Positions 16,811 through 24,646 of a stretch of 64,000 nt of DNA are shown here, piece by piece. Each line of letters begins with the position of its first letter. Positions within the stretch are counted from its first letter, which is position 1. The position numbers were made by a program, and so were the translations under genes. The notes beneath the pieces were generated by a model. It did not search any database. It saw only the letters and a list, made by a program, of their open reading frames with translations, and was not told the origin of the DNA. Origin of the DNA: Flavobacterium zhairuonense. GTDB taxonomy: Bacteria > Bacteroidota > Bacteroidia > Flavobacteriales > Flavobacteriaceae. Location of the stretch: contig NZ_SJSY01000076.1 of NCBI RefSeq assembly GCF_004352915.1, forward strand, positions 1 to 64,000. Direction: 5' to 3'.

Positions 16811-19264
16811 ATGTCAAATCATAAAATACTTACTATTGACAATCTGTCACTTCAGGAATTTGATTCTGAAGCAGAATTAATTCCATTATTAACTCCCGAA
16901 GACGAAGAAGAAATGAATAATGAGGAACTTCCAGTTTCTCTGCCAATTTTGCCTTTGCGTAATACAGTTTTATTTCCAGGTGTAGTTATTCCGATTTCAG
17001 CGGGAAGAGATAAATCAATCAAATTGATTAATGATGCCAATGCAGGTGGAAAAATTATTGGAGTAGTTTCTCAAATTAACGAGGAAGACGAAGATCCATC
17101 TAAAGATGATATTCATAAGATTGGAACTGTAGCCAGAATTCTTCGCGTTCTAAAAATGCCTGACGGAAATGTTACCGTTATTTTACAAGGAAAAAAACGT
17201 TTTGAAATAGACGAAGTAGTTTCAGAAGAGCCTTATATGAATGCAACAATAAAAGAGGTTGCAGAAGAAAGGCCAGCGGACAATGATACTGAATTTACAG
17301 CAATTCTAGATTCAGTTAAAGAATTGGCAATTCAGATTATCAAAGAAAGCCCAAATATTCCATCAGAAGCTACATTTGCAATTAAAAACATTGAAAGCCA
17401 ATCGTTCTTGATCAATTTTGTTTCTTCAAACATGAATTTGTCGGTAAAGGAAAAACAAGGACTTTTATCAATAAATGGATTAAAAGAACGTGCTTTAGAG
17501 ACTTTGCGCTATATGAATGTCGAACTTCAAAAATTAGAATTGAAGAATGACATTCAGTCAAAAGTTCGTTTTGATCTAGATCAGCAACAAAGAGAATATT
17601 TCCTTCATCAGCAAATGAAAACCATTCAAGAAGAATTGGGAGGCGTTTCGCAAGAAGAAGAAATGGACGAAATGGGGCAGAAGGCGAAAACCAAAAAATG
17701 GGATGAAAAAACGCAAAAGCATTTCGAAAAAGAATTGTCTAAAATGCGTCGTATGAATCCGCAATCGCCAGATTTTGGAATTCAACGCAATTATTTAGAG
17801 TTGTTTTTAGAATTGCCTTGGGGCGAATATTCTAAAGATAAATTCGATTTAAAGCATGCACAGAAAGTATTAGATAAAGATCATTTTGGACTTGATGAAG
17901 TTAAGAAAAGAATGATAGAGCATTTGGCAGTTTTGAAATTGCGAAATGATATGAAATCGCCAATTATTTGTTTAACTGGACCTCCGGGAGTTGGGAAAAC
18001 CTCAATTGGGCGTTCAGTTGCAGAAGCTTTAGGTCGTGAATATGTACGTATTTCGTTAGGTGGTTTACGTGATGAAGCAGAGATTCGCGGACACAGAAAA
18101 ACATATATAGGAGCAATGCCGGGACGAATCATTCAAAGTTTGAAAAAGGCAGGAACTTCAAATCCGGTGTTTATTTTAGATGAAATTGATAAATTGTCTA
18201 ACGGAAATTCTGGAGATCCATCTTCTGCATTATTAGAAGTTTTAGATCCAGAGCAAAACAATGCTTTTTATGATAATTTCCTAGAAATGGGATACGACTT
18301 ATCTAAAGTAATGTTTATTGCAACATCAAACAATATGGCGGCAATTCAGCCAGCATTGCGCGACAGAATGGAAGTAATTAAAATGTCTGGTTATACAATT
18401 GAAGAAAAGGTTGAAATTGCAAAAAGACACCTTTTTCCAAAACAATTGGAAGCGCACGGATTAACTTCAAAAGATTTAACAATTGGAAAAAAACAATTGG
18501 AAAAAATTGTTGAAGGTTATACACGTGAATCAGGTGTTCGTAACTTAGAAACTAAGATTGCCCAGGTAATTCGTAATGCGGCAAAAGCGGTTGCAATGGA
18601 GGAGGAATACAATAAAAAAGTTACAGATGAAGACATTGTAGCTGTTTTGGGAGTTCCGAGATTAGAGCGCGACAAATACGAAAACAATGATGTTGCCGGA
18701 GTGGTTACGGGCTTGGCTTGGACAAGTGTTGGGGGAGATATTTTATTTATAGAATCATTGATTTCAGAAGGAAAAGGTGCATTGACAATTACAGGAAATC
18801 TTGGAAATGTCATGAAAGAATCTGCTACAATTGCTTTAGAATATATTAAAGCTAATGCTAAGAAATTAGGATTGAGCACGGAAATTTTCCAGAAATATAA
18901 TATTCACTTACACGTTCCGGAAGGAGCGACTCCAAAAGACGGTCCAAGTGCCGGTATTGCAATGCTGACTTCATTGGTTTCATTGCTTACTCAAAAGAAA
19001 GTAAAGAAAAGTCTTGCAATGACTGGAGAAATTACTTTACGTGGAAAAGTTTTGCCAGTTGGAGGTATTAAAGAGAAAATCTTAGCAGCGAAAAGAGCCG
19101 GTATTAAAGAAATCATTTTGTGTCACGAAAACAAAAGTGATATCGATGAAATCAAAGCTGAATATTTAGAAGGACTTGCTTTTCATTATGTAAAAGAAAT
19201 GAGCGAAGTTCTTGCAATTGCACTTACAGATCAAAGTGTGAAAAATGCAAAACAACTGAAGTAA
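16811..19264 (+). CDS. lon: ATP-dependent protease Lon
   Basis: An 817-aa cytoplasmic AAA+ serine protease. The LON substrate-binding domain begins LPILPLRNTVLFPGVVIPI (about residue 45), the Walker A loop GPPGVGKT is at about 390-397, Walker B at FILDEIDK, and the proteolytic Ser-Lys pair is the serine in DGPSAG (about 713) and the first lysine in GGIKEK (about 754). It removes damaged and short-lived regulatory proteins, including antitoxins such as the HigA-like protein encoded 5 kb downstream. Full length. porQ follows after a terminator, so it is probably transcribed alone. Confidence 0.97.
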   Translation: MSNHKILTIDNLSLQEFDSEAELIPLLTPEDEEEMNNEELPVSLPILPLRNTVLFPGVVIPISAGRDKSIKLINDANAGGKIIGVVSQINEEDEDPSKDDIHKIGTVARILRVLKMPDGNVTVILQGKKRFEIDEVVSEEPYMNATIKEVAEERPADNDTEFTAILDSVKELAIQIIKESPNIPSEATFAIKNIESQSFLINFVSSNMNLSVKEKQGLLSINGLKERALETLRYMNVELQKLELKNDIQSKVRFDLDQQQREYFLHQQMKTIQEELGGVSQEEEMDEMGQKAKTKKWDEKTQKHFEKELSKMRRMNPQSPDFGIQRNYLELFLELPWGEYSKDKFDLKHAQKVLDKDHFGLDEVKKRMIEHLAVLKLRNDMKSPIICLTGPPGVGKTSIGRSVAEALGREYVRISLGGLRDEAEIRGHRKTYIGAMPGRIIQSLKKAGTSNPVFILDEIDKLSNGNSGDPSSALLEVLDPEQNNAFYDNFLEMGYDLSKVMFIATSNNMAAIQPALRDRMEVIKMSGYTIEEKVEIAKRHLFPKQLEAHGLTSKDLTIGKKQLEKIVEGYTRESGVRNLETKIAQVIRNAAKAVAMEEEYNKKVTDEDIVAVLGVPRLERDKYENNDVAGVVTGLAWTSVGGDILFIESLISEGKGALTITGNLGNVMKESATIALEYIKANAKKLGLSTEIFQKYNIHLHVPEGATPKDGPSAGIAMLTSLVSLLTQKKVKKSLAMTGEITLRGKVLPVGGIKEKILAAKRAGIKEIILCHENKSDIDEIKAEYLEGLAFHYVKEMSEVLAIALTDQSVKNAKQLK

Positions 19265-19291
19265 GCTTTAGTTTAAAAAAATCAATATTAT

Positions 19292-19337
19292 AAAATCCAA
19301 ATTTCAATTGTTTTAGATTGGAATTTGGATTTTTTTT
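19292..19337 (+). terminator. Terminator after lon
   Basis: AAAATCCAAATT pairs with AATTTGGATTTT around an A+T-rich loop, followed by T. A near-identical hairpin ends the fasciclin gene at 27871-27912. Confidence 0.8.
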
Positions 19338-19428
19338 GTTCTTTTTTTTGATGTTTTTGGAATTTAATTATGGCATAGTTGTTGATTTTAAGGTAATTAT
19401 AAAAATTATTTTTTCTATTATATAATTT

Positions 19429-19436
19429 TATCTTTG
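19429..19436 (+). promoter_or_regulatory. Promoter -7 element (TATCTTTG) of porQ
   Basis: TATCTTTG fits TAnnTTTG and lies 37 bases before the porQ start codon. Confidence 0.5.
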
Positions 19437-19473
19437 TATTTACGTTATTCCCACATAGGAACGTTCCAAAAAC

Positions 19474-20493
19474 ATGTTAAAACAGATTGTTTTATTTTTT
19501 ATGTTGCTACTTTGTTCGAGTTCAATCGGGCAAGTAGGAGGGCGCTACACCTATCAATTTCTAAACCTGACATCATCGCCCAGGCAAGCAGCGTTAGGAG
19601 GAAAGGTTGTTACGATTTATGATGAAGATGTTAACCAAGTGATGTTTAATCCCGCGGTTTTGAATGAAGATATGGATAATCATTTAGCAATGAATTACGG
19701 GAGTTATTACGGCGAAGCTTCTTACGGAACAGCTTCGTACGCTTATACTTACGACAGACATATTCAAACTTTTTATGCTGGCGTAAGTTATGTCAATTAT
19801 GGAAGTTTTGAAGGTTATGATGAAAATGGCCAAGCCACATCAGATTTTACAGGGAGTGAAGGCGCGCTAACACTAGGATATGCTTACAATGTTCCTTATA
19901 CAGACTTGCATATTGGGGTAAATGGGAAGTTAATAACTTCGACTTTAGAGAGTTATAATTCTATTGGTGGTGCAATTGATGTGGGAATTATGTATCAAAT
20001 TGAAAAAAATGATGTAAATTTGGCCTTAGTATTTCGTAATATTGGAACACAGTTTACAACATATTCAGGAATAAAAGAGAATTTGCCCTTTGAAATCATA
20101 GCAGGTGTTTCACAAGAATTAGAGCATGTACCGCTTCGTTGGCATCTTACATTAGAAAATTTGCAACAATGGAACATTTCTTTTTCGAATCCCGTTCGTG
20201 GTGAAACAAATATCGATGGGTCAACAAGTGACGAGAAAGTCTCGTTTGTAAATAATGCTTTGCGACATGTTGCTTTTGGTTTGGAGCTATTCCCCGAGAG
20301 AGCATTTAATTTGCGTTTAGGATATAATTTTAGAAGAGGAGAAGAATTGCGAATTGATGAACAACGCAATTTTTCAGGGGTTTCATTAGGATTTGGCTTA
20401 AGAATGAATAAATTAAAATTCAATTATTCTTATTCAAGATATACATTGGCAGCTAATACAAGTCTTTTTGGTCTAACTTTAAATTTTCAATAG
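19474..20493 (+). CDS. porQ: Type IX secretion system protein PorQ
   Basis: A 339-aa outer-membrane beta-barrel of the PorV/PorQ (FadL-like) type. A signal peptide (about 1-19) is followed by GGRYTYQFLNLTSSPRQAAL, the conserved opening of PorQ, with GGKVVTIYDEDVNQVMFNPA. In Porphyromonas and Flavobacterium, T9SS exports CTD-bearing proteins through the outer membrane, and PorQ with PorU, PorV and PorZ forms the surface attachment/sortase complex. The gene is followed after 3 bases by an L,D-transpeptidase-like protein and then by cmk, a common Bacteroidota neighbourhood. Confidence 0.9.
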   Translation: MLKQIVLFFMLLLCSSSIGQVGGRYTYQFLNLTSSPRQAALGGKVVTIYDEDVNQVMFNPAVLNEDMDNHLAMNYGSYYGEASYGTASYAYTYDRHIQTFYAGVSYVNYGSFEGYDENGQATSDFTGSEGALTLGYAYNVPYTDLHIGVNGKLITSTLESYNSIGGAIDVGIMYQIEKNDVNLALVFRNIGTQFTTYSGIKENLPFEIIAGVSQELEHVPLRWHLTLENLQQWNISFSNPVRGETNIDGSTSDEKVSFVNNALRHVAFGLELFPERAFNLRLGYNFRRGEELRIDEQRNFSGVSLGFGLRMNKLKFNYSYSRYTLAANTSLFGLTLNFQ

Positions 20494-20496
20494 TTA

Positions 20497-21102
20497 ATGA
20501 AAATATTTACTTTATTTTTGTTTATGACAGTAGGTGTTTTTTCAGGAGCAAAACACTACTTCAAGGAAGATGAATCTACGATAACCAATGTCGAGATTGA
20601 AAGAATTAACAGCAGAATAACTGACATAAGAAATATGATTAATGCTGATCGTAGATACAATTCTAAAATCGCATTTTTGATTGATATGAAGGTTCCTTCT
20701 GGAAAAAATCGTTTTTTTGTTTACGATTTAGAAAAGAACGAAGTTATAGATCAAGGTCTTGTAGCTCACGGTTCTGGTTCAGAAACTGGTATCAAAGGCA
20801 TGTTAAAATTTAGCAACATGCCAAACTCTAATTGTACAGCTTTAGGCAGATATTCAATTGGAAAAACATACAAAGGTATTTTTGGCAAAGCTTATAGATT
20901 AGCAGGTTTGGATGAAACTAATAATAAGGCTTTAGAGAGAGCTATAGTTTTGCATGCTTATTCTGCAGTTCCATTGCTAGAACAAGATTATTATATCAGC
21001 AATAGCCATGGATGTCCAATGGTAAATGAGGAATTTTTCAAAAGAATCCAAAAAATTATTGATAGTTCCAAAACGAATATTTTAATGGATATTTACTATT
21101 AA
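20497..21102 (+). CDS. L,D-transpeptidase catalytic domain family protein
   Basis: A 201-aa exported protein (signal peptide about 1-17). The C-terminal ISNSHGCPMVNEEFF carries the SHGC motif of YkuD-type L,D-transpeptidases, with the catalytic cysteine and the upstream histidine in VLHAYSAVP. It belongs to the shorter murein L,D-transpeptidase-like family (Pfam PF13645 type), presumed to act on peptidoglycan peptides. It begins 3 bases after porQ, so the two are one transcription unit, suggesting envelope-linked work near the outer membrane. Confidence 0.8.
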   Translation: MKIFTLFLFMTVGVFSGAKHYFKEDESTITNVEIERINSRITDIRNMINADRRYNSKIAFLIDMKVPSGKNRFFVYDLEKNEVIDQGLVAHGSGSETGIKGMLKFSNMPNSNCTALGRYSIGKTYKGIFGKAYRLAGLDETNNKALERAIVLHAYSAVPLLEQDYYISNSHGCPMVNEEFFKRIQKIIDSSKTNILMDIYY

Positions 21103-21230
21103 AATAAATAATAGAGAGAAAACTTTTAGTTTAAATTATTATAGCTTTTTATTGTCATAAGTAATTTTACTTTTGATAATCGAAAGCTTTTTTTTGTTTA
21201 AAAGTAATCTTTTATAACTGTTGTAAATCT

Positions 21231-21260
21231 TCCGAATAAAGAGAAAGATGGTTACATTTG
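21231..21260 (+). promoter_or_regulatory. Promoter of cmk (TTG, 19 bases, TACATTTG)
   Basis: TTG at 21231-21233 and TACATTTG at 21253-21260, 19 bases apart, fit the Bacteroidota consensus well. Start codon is 43 bases after. Confidence 0.65.
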
Positions 21261-21302
21261 CAACACTTTGATTAATTAGACTAATAAAATAAAAATAAAA
21301 AA

Positions 21303-21995
21303 TTGAAAAAGATTACCATTGCAATCGACGGATTTTCATCAACTGGAAAAAGTACTTTAGCAAAACAACTGGCAAAAGAGCTTGAGTATGTCTATGTAGA
21401 TACTGGAGCAATGTATCGTGCAGTTGCCTATTTTGCGATGCAACATAATTTTATTGGAGTTGACTTTTTTGAAAAAGAAGCGTTAATTGCATCATTACCA
21501 AAAATCCAGCTAGAGTTCAAATTTAACTCTGATTTAGGTTTTGCAGAAATGTATTTGAACGGTGACAATGTGGAAAAACAAATCAGGACTATTGAGGTGT
21601 CTAATTTTGTTAGTACAGTTGCTGCAGTTTCTGGAGTTCGTTCTAAATTAGTCGAACAACAACAGGAAATGGGAAAAAACAAAGGAATTGTAATGGATGG
21701 CAGAGATATAGGAACTGTTGTTTTTCCTGATGCAGAACTTAAAATTTTCATGACGGCCAGCGCCGAAACCCGTGCACAAAGACGTTTTGATGAATTACAG
21801 CAAAAAGGCGACAACGTGTCGTATGAAGAAGTTTTGAAAAATGTTGTTGATCGTGATCATATGGATACTCATCGTGAAGATTCTCCATTGGTAATTGCCG
21901 ATGATGCGATTGAGATTGATAATTCCTACTTAAATAAAGAAGAGCAGTTTGCGGCTGTTTTAGAATTAGTAAATGATGTTGTAAAAACCGCTTAA
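21303..21995 (+). CDS. cmk: Cytidylate kinase
   Basis: A 230-aa nucleoside monophosphate kinase that phosphorylates (d)CMP with ATP. The P-loop GFSSTGKST occupies residues 10-18, VDTGAMYRAVA binds the substrate, and GRDIGTVVFPDAELKIFMTA with RAQRR follows. The start codon is TTG: no ATG in frame precedes the P-loop, and homologues start MKKITIAIDG. It has its own consensus promoter. Length is normal. Confidence 0.95.
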   Translation: MKKITIAIDGFSSTGKSTLAKQLAKELEYVYVDTGAMYRAVAYFAMQHNFIGVDFFEKEALIASLPKIQLEFKFNSDLGFAEMYLNGDNVEKQIRTIEVSNFVSTVAAVSGVRSKLVEQQQEMGKNKGIVMDGRDIGTVVFPDAELKIFMTASAETRAQRRFDELQQKGDNVSYEEVLKNVVDRDHMDTHREDSPLVIADDAIEIDNSYLNKEEQFAAVLELVNDVVKTA

Positions 21996-22064
21996 TTTTT
22001 TGCAGATATTATTTTAAAAAATTAGTTTTACCGCTTTATTTTATTCAAAAGACAATTTTATCAT

Positions 22065-23441
22065 ATGGGGATTAAAAACAGATTGATCATAATGAGCTTT
22101 CTTCAATTTTTTGTTTGGGGAGCCTGGCTTATAACAATTGGAAATTATTGGTTTGGGACGAAAAACTGGGAAGGAACTCAATTTGGGCTTGTTTTTGGAA
22201 CCATGGGAATTGCTTCTCTTTTTATGCCTACACTTACAGGTATTATTGCTGACAGATGGATTAATGCCGAAAAATTATACGGTGTCCTTCATATACTTTA
22301 TGCAACAGTTTTGGTTGGAATTGCGCAGGTTGCTACACCAGATACTTTTATTGTAGTTATGCTTTTGGCAATGTGCTGTTATATGCCGACTATTGCTTTA
22401 AGTAATTCGATATCTTATACTTCATTAAAATTAAACAATAAAAACATTGTTAAAGATTTTCCACCAATTCGTGTTTGGGGAACAATTGGTTTTATTGTTG
22501 CCATGTGGATTACAAACTTAAGCGGAAGTAAAGCAACAGAGTATCAATTTTATATTGCCGGTGCAGGCGCTTTGATTCTTGGGATTTACGCTTTTACATT
22601 GCCAAAATGTGAGCCACAACGTTTAATCAAGGAAAATGCAACTTGGATTGAAACTTTTGGTTTAGAATCATTTAAGCTTTTTGCCAACTACAAAATGGCT
22701 TTGTTTTTTGTTTTTTCTATGTTTTTGGGAGGAGCACTTCAATTGACAAATGCTTATGGAGACGTGTTTTTAGATGAATTTAAGCATTTTCCAAAATATG
22801 CAGATTCGTTTGTGATTCAATATTCGACTATTATTATGTCGATTTCTCAGGTTTCTGAGACATTGTTTATTTTGGCGATTCCGTTTTTCTTGAGACGTTT
22901 TGGAATCAAACAAGTTATGTTGATTAGTATGCTGGCTTGGGTTTTACGTTTCGGATTATTTGCTTTTGGAGATCCAGTTGGAGGTTTATGGATGATTATA
23001 CTTTCTTGTATCGTTTACGGAATGGCATTTGATTTTTTCAATATTTCAGGTTCTTTATTCGTAGAAAGTAATACAGATTCTAAAATTCGTTCTTCTGCGC
23101 AAGGATTGTTTATGATGATGACCAATGGAGTAGGAGCGGTTCTAGGAAGTTTGACTTCGGGATGGGCAATTGATCGTTTCTTTACAAAATCGTTTGCTAA
23201 TACAACTGAGTTAGCTGGGTTTCTACAAACTGATGCAACAAATGAAAAGATGGTAGAATTTGTAAAGAGCCAAGGAAATTCAATTTCTGCAGATGGAATT
23301 TTTACAAATCCAGTTTTAATGAAAGATTGGCATACTATCTGGCTTTCGTTTGCGCTTTATGCTTTGGTGATTGCGATTGCTTTTGCTGTTTTGTTTAAGC
23401 ATAAACATGATCCTAAGGAGATTGAGAGTTTGAGTCATTAA
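22065..23441 (+). CDS. Nucleoside permease, NupG/NHS-type MFS transporter
   Basis: A 458-aa membrane protein with about 12 hydrophobic segments, opening MSFLQFFVWGAWLITIGNYW, which is the mark of the nucleoside:H+ symporter (NupG/XapB) family; the long C-terminal half keeps KDWHTIWLSFALYALVIA. It probably imports nucleosides by proton symport, in keeping with cmk lying just upstream (69-base gap), though cotranscription is not shown. The gene is followed by a 46-bp perfect palindrome that can act as its terminator. Confidence 0.85.
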   Translation: MGIKNRLIIMSFLQFFVWGAWLITIGNYWFGTKNWEGTQFGLVFGTMGIASLFMPTLTGIIADRWINAEKLYGVLHILYATVLVGIAQVATPDTFIVVMLLAMCCYMPTIALSNSISYTSLKLNNKNIVKDFPPIRVWGTIGFIVAMWITNLSGSKATEYQFYIAGAGALILGIYAFTLPKCEPQRLIKENATWIETFGLESFKLFANYKMALFFVFSMFLGGALQLTNAYGDVFLDEFKHFPKYADSFVIQYSTIIMSISQVSETLFILAIPFFLRRFGIKQVMLISMLAWVLRFGLFAFGDPVGGLWMIILSCIVYGMAFDFFNISGSLFVESNTDSKIRSSAQGLFMMMTNGVGAVLGSLTSGWAIDRFFTKSFANTTELAGFLQTDATNEKMVEFVKSQGNSISADGIFTNPVLMKDWHTIWLSFALYALVIAIAFAVLFKHKHDPKEIESLSH

Positions 23442-23509
23442 AAAATATATAATCTTTAATTACTGTATTAAGTATAAAGAGATAGTTTAAATAGAATTTT
23501 TAAAAATAT

Positions 23510-23555
23510 AAAATACCACAAAAGTTTCTAAATTTAGAAACTTTTGTGGTATTTT
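23510..23555. promoter_or_regulatory. 46-bp perfect palindrome: terminator and toxin-promoter operator
   Basis: Both 23-base arms match without mismatch or spacer (left arm begins AAAATACCACAAAAG; centre AAATTT). Its right end overlaps TATTTTTG (23550-23557), a -7 element 16 bases from the toxin start codon. It can be the terminator of the nucleoside permease and also the operator for autoregulation of the toxin-antitoxin pair. Confidence 0.7.
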
Positions 23556-23573
23556 TGTTATGTTATAAATTGA

Positions 23574-23912
23574 ATGAAATATTTTGAAACTAAATTTTTA
23601 GAAGAAGCGCGGGAATTTATATTAAAATTGGATGCAAAGATTAGCGCGAAAATTTTATATAACATTGATTTAGCAGAAAAGAAACAAGATCCTAGATTAT
23701 TTAAGAAGCTTAGTGATGATATTTGGGAATTTAGAATTAGGTATGCGAGAGTTCAAATTCGACTTTTAGCATTTTGGGACAAAACTAATAACAAGAAAAC
23801 TTTGGTTATTGCAACTCATGGTTTTATAAAAAAGGTTGATAAAGTGGCTGGAAGTGAAATTGAAAAAGCTAATAAAATTAGAATGAAATATTTTGAAAAT
23901 AAAATAGATTAG
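23574..23912 (+). CDS. HigB/Gp49-type toxin of a type II toxin-antitoxin pair
   Basis: A 112-aa basic protein of the RelE superfamily (phage Gp49-like/HigB): FLKEA-like opening KFLEEAREFILKLD, central KKLSDDIWEFRIRYARVQIRLLAF and GFIKKVDKVAGSEIEKA near the end. Members are ribosome-dependent mRNA nucleases. The toxin gene comes first and the antitoxin second, the order typical of higBA and the reverse of most relBE loci. The antitoxin ATG follows the stop after 2 bases. A 46-bp palindrome covers its promoter. Confidence 0.85.
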   Translation: MKYFETKFLEEAREFILKLDAKISAKILYNIDLAEKKQDPRLFKKLSDDIWEFRIRYARVQIRLLAFWDKTNNKKTLVIATHGFIKKVDKVAGSEIEKANKIRMKYFENKID

Positions 23913-23914
23913 TT

Positions 23915-24241
23915 ATGGCAAAGAAAGAAATAAAGATGTATTCGCTTTCTGAAATGAAAGATGAAGTTATTGGGAAAATTGGAACTCCTGAAAGAGATCA
24001 ATATGAATACGAACTTAGTATGGAGTTATTAGGAAGGATGATTAAAACTGCTAGGAAAGAAAGAAATCTGACCCAAGACCAATTAGGTGAATTAGTTGGT
24101 GTGAAAAAATCTCAAATTTCAAAATTGGAAAGTAGTGCCAATAGCGCAACAATAGATACGGTTATAAAAGTTTTTAAAGCATTAAAGGCAGAAATAAGTT
24201 TTAATGTAAAGATTGAAAATCAGACTTTGCAGGTTTCTTGA
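23915..24241 (+). CDS. XRE-family antitoxin, HigA-like
   Basis: A 108-aa protein whose helix-turn-helix is in the second half: MIKTARKERNLTQDQLGELV, KKSQISKLESSANSATIDTV (about 45-85). The N-terminal part would wrap the HigB-like toxin. It presumably neutralises the toxin and represses the pair through the upstream palindrome. It is followed at once by two hairpins (24244-24321) that can end the transcript. Confidence 0.85.
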   Translation: MAKKEIKMYSLSEMKDEVIGKIGTPERDQYEYELSMELLGRMIKTARKERNLTQDQLGELVGVKKSQISKLESSANSATIDTVIKVFKALKAEISFNVKIENQTLQVS

Positions 24242-24243
24242 AT

Positions 24244-24274
24244 CTTTGTCAAAGTTTAAAACTTTGACAAAGAT
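24244..24274. repeat. 31-bp palindrome, CTTTGTCAAAG family, probable terminator
   Basis: Arms TCTTTGTCAAAGTTT and AAACTTTGACAAAGA pair perfectly around one base, starting 3 bases after the antitoxin stop. A close copy lies at 41203-41235. Confidence 0.75.
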
Positions 24275-24288
24275 AGTCACGAATAGTA

Positions 24289-24321
24289 AACCCGACAGGT
24301 TTTTAAAACCTGTCGGGTTTC
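24289..24321. repeat. 33-bp palindrome (AAACCCGACAGG), probable terminator
   Basis: Arms AAACCCGACAGGTTTT and AAAACCTGTCGGGTTT pair perfectly around one T. It is the second of three hairpins in the gap before rpsA. Confidence 0.75.
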
Positions 24322-24357
24322 GTTTCTAGAGATCTTATGAAAAACAAAAAAATCTAA

Positions 24358-24431
24358 CCTAGCCCCGATAGAAGTGGAAATCCTTTTGTGCCGGGGTTCG
24401 GCACAAAAGATTGCAACGGATAGCGGGACTA
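24358..24431 (+). repeat. Structured intergenic element, copy 1
   Basis: CCTAGCCCCGATAGAAGTGG (24358-24377) leads into an 11-bp perfect stem (24383-24393 with 24399-24409, loop GGGTT) and then ATTGCAACGGATAGCGGGAC. TAGCCCCG (24360-24367) can also pair with CGGGACTA (24424-24431) with one mismatch, giving an outer stem. The reverse-strand element at 44481-44552 shares the flanks but has a different stem sequence. Whether it is an RNA or a mobile repeat is unknown. The gap 24242-24646 otherwise holds two palindromes and the rpsA promoter and leader. Confidence 0.65.
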
Positions 24432-24497
24432 AACGTCTTTTGAAACCTCAAATCTTCTGCTTCTTAATAATCAACTGATAATCATATCGGTTTTGTT

Positions 24498-24527
24498 TTG
24501 TTAATTCAGAAAAAAGTATTAATTTTG
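24498..24527 (+). promoter_or_regulatory. Promoter of rpsA (TTG, 19 bases, TAATTTTG)
   Basis: TTG at 24498-24500 and TAATTTTG at 24520-24527 are 19 bases apart. The predicted leader is about 115 bases long. Confidence 0.7.
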
Positions 24528-24584
24528 CAGTCCTTTTGGCAGAGAAGAGTTTCCATTAGGAATCAACCATTTATGTAAAACAAC

Positions 24585-24627
24585 TTCTGTATTTTCTATC
24601 GCATAGAGAAACTCGAGAAAAACAGAA
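24585..24627 (+). promoter_or_regulatory. Hairpin in the rpsA leader
   Basis: TTCTGT (24585-24590) pairs with ACAGAA (24622-24627), enclosing a smaller stem TTTCTAT/ATAGAGAAA. It lies 20 bases before the start codon and could be where S1 controls its own translation, as known for the E. coli rpsA leader; this is inference. Confidence 0.4.
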
Positions 24628-24646
24628 TACAAATTTTTTTATCAGC

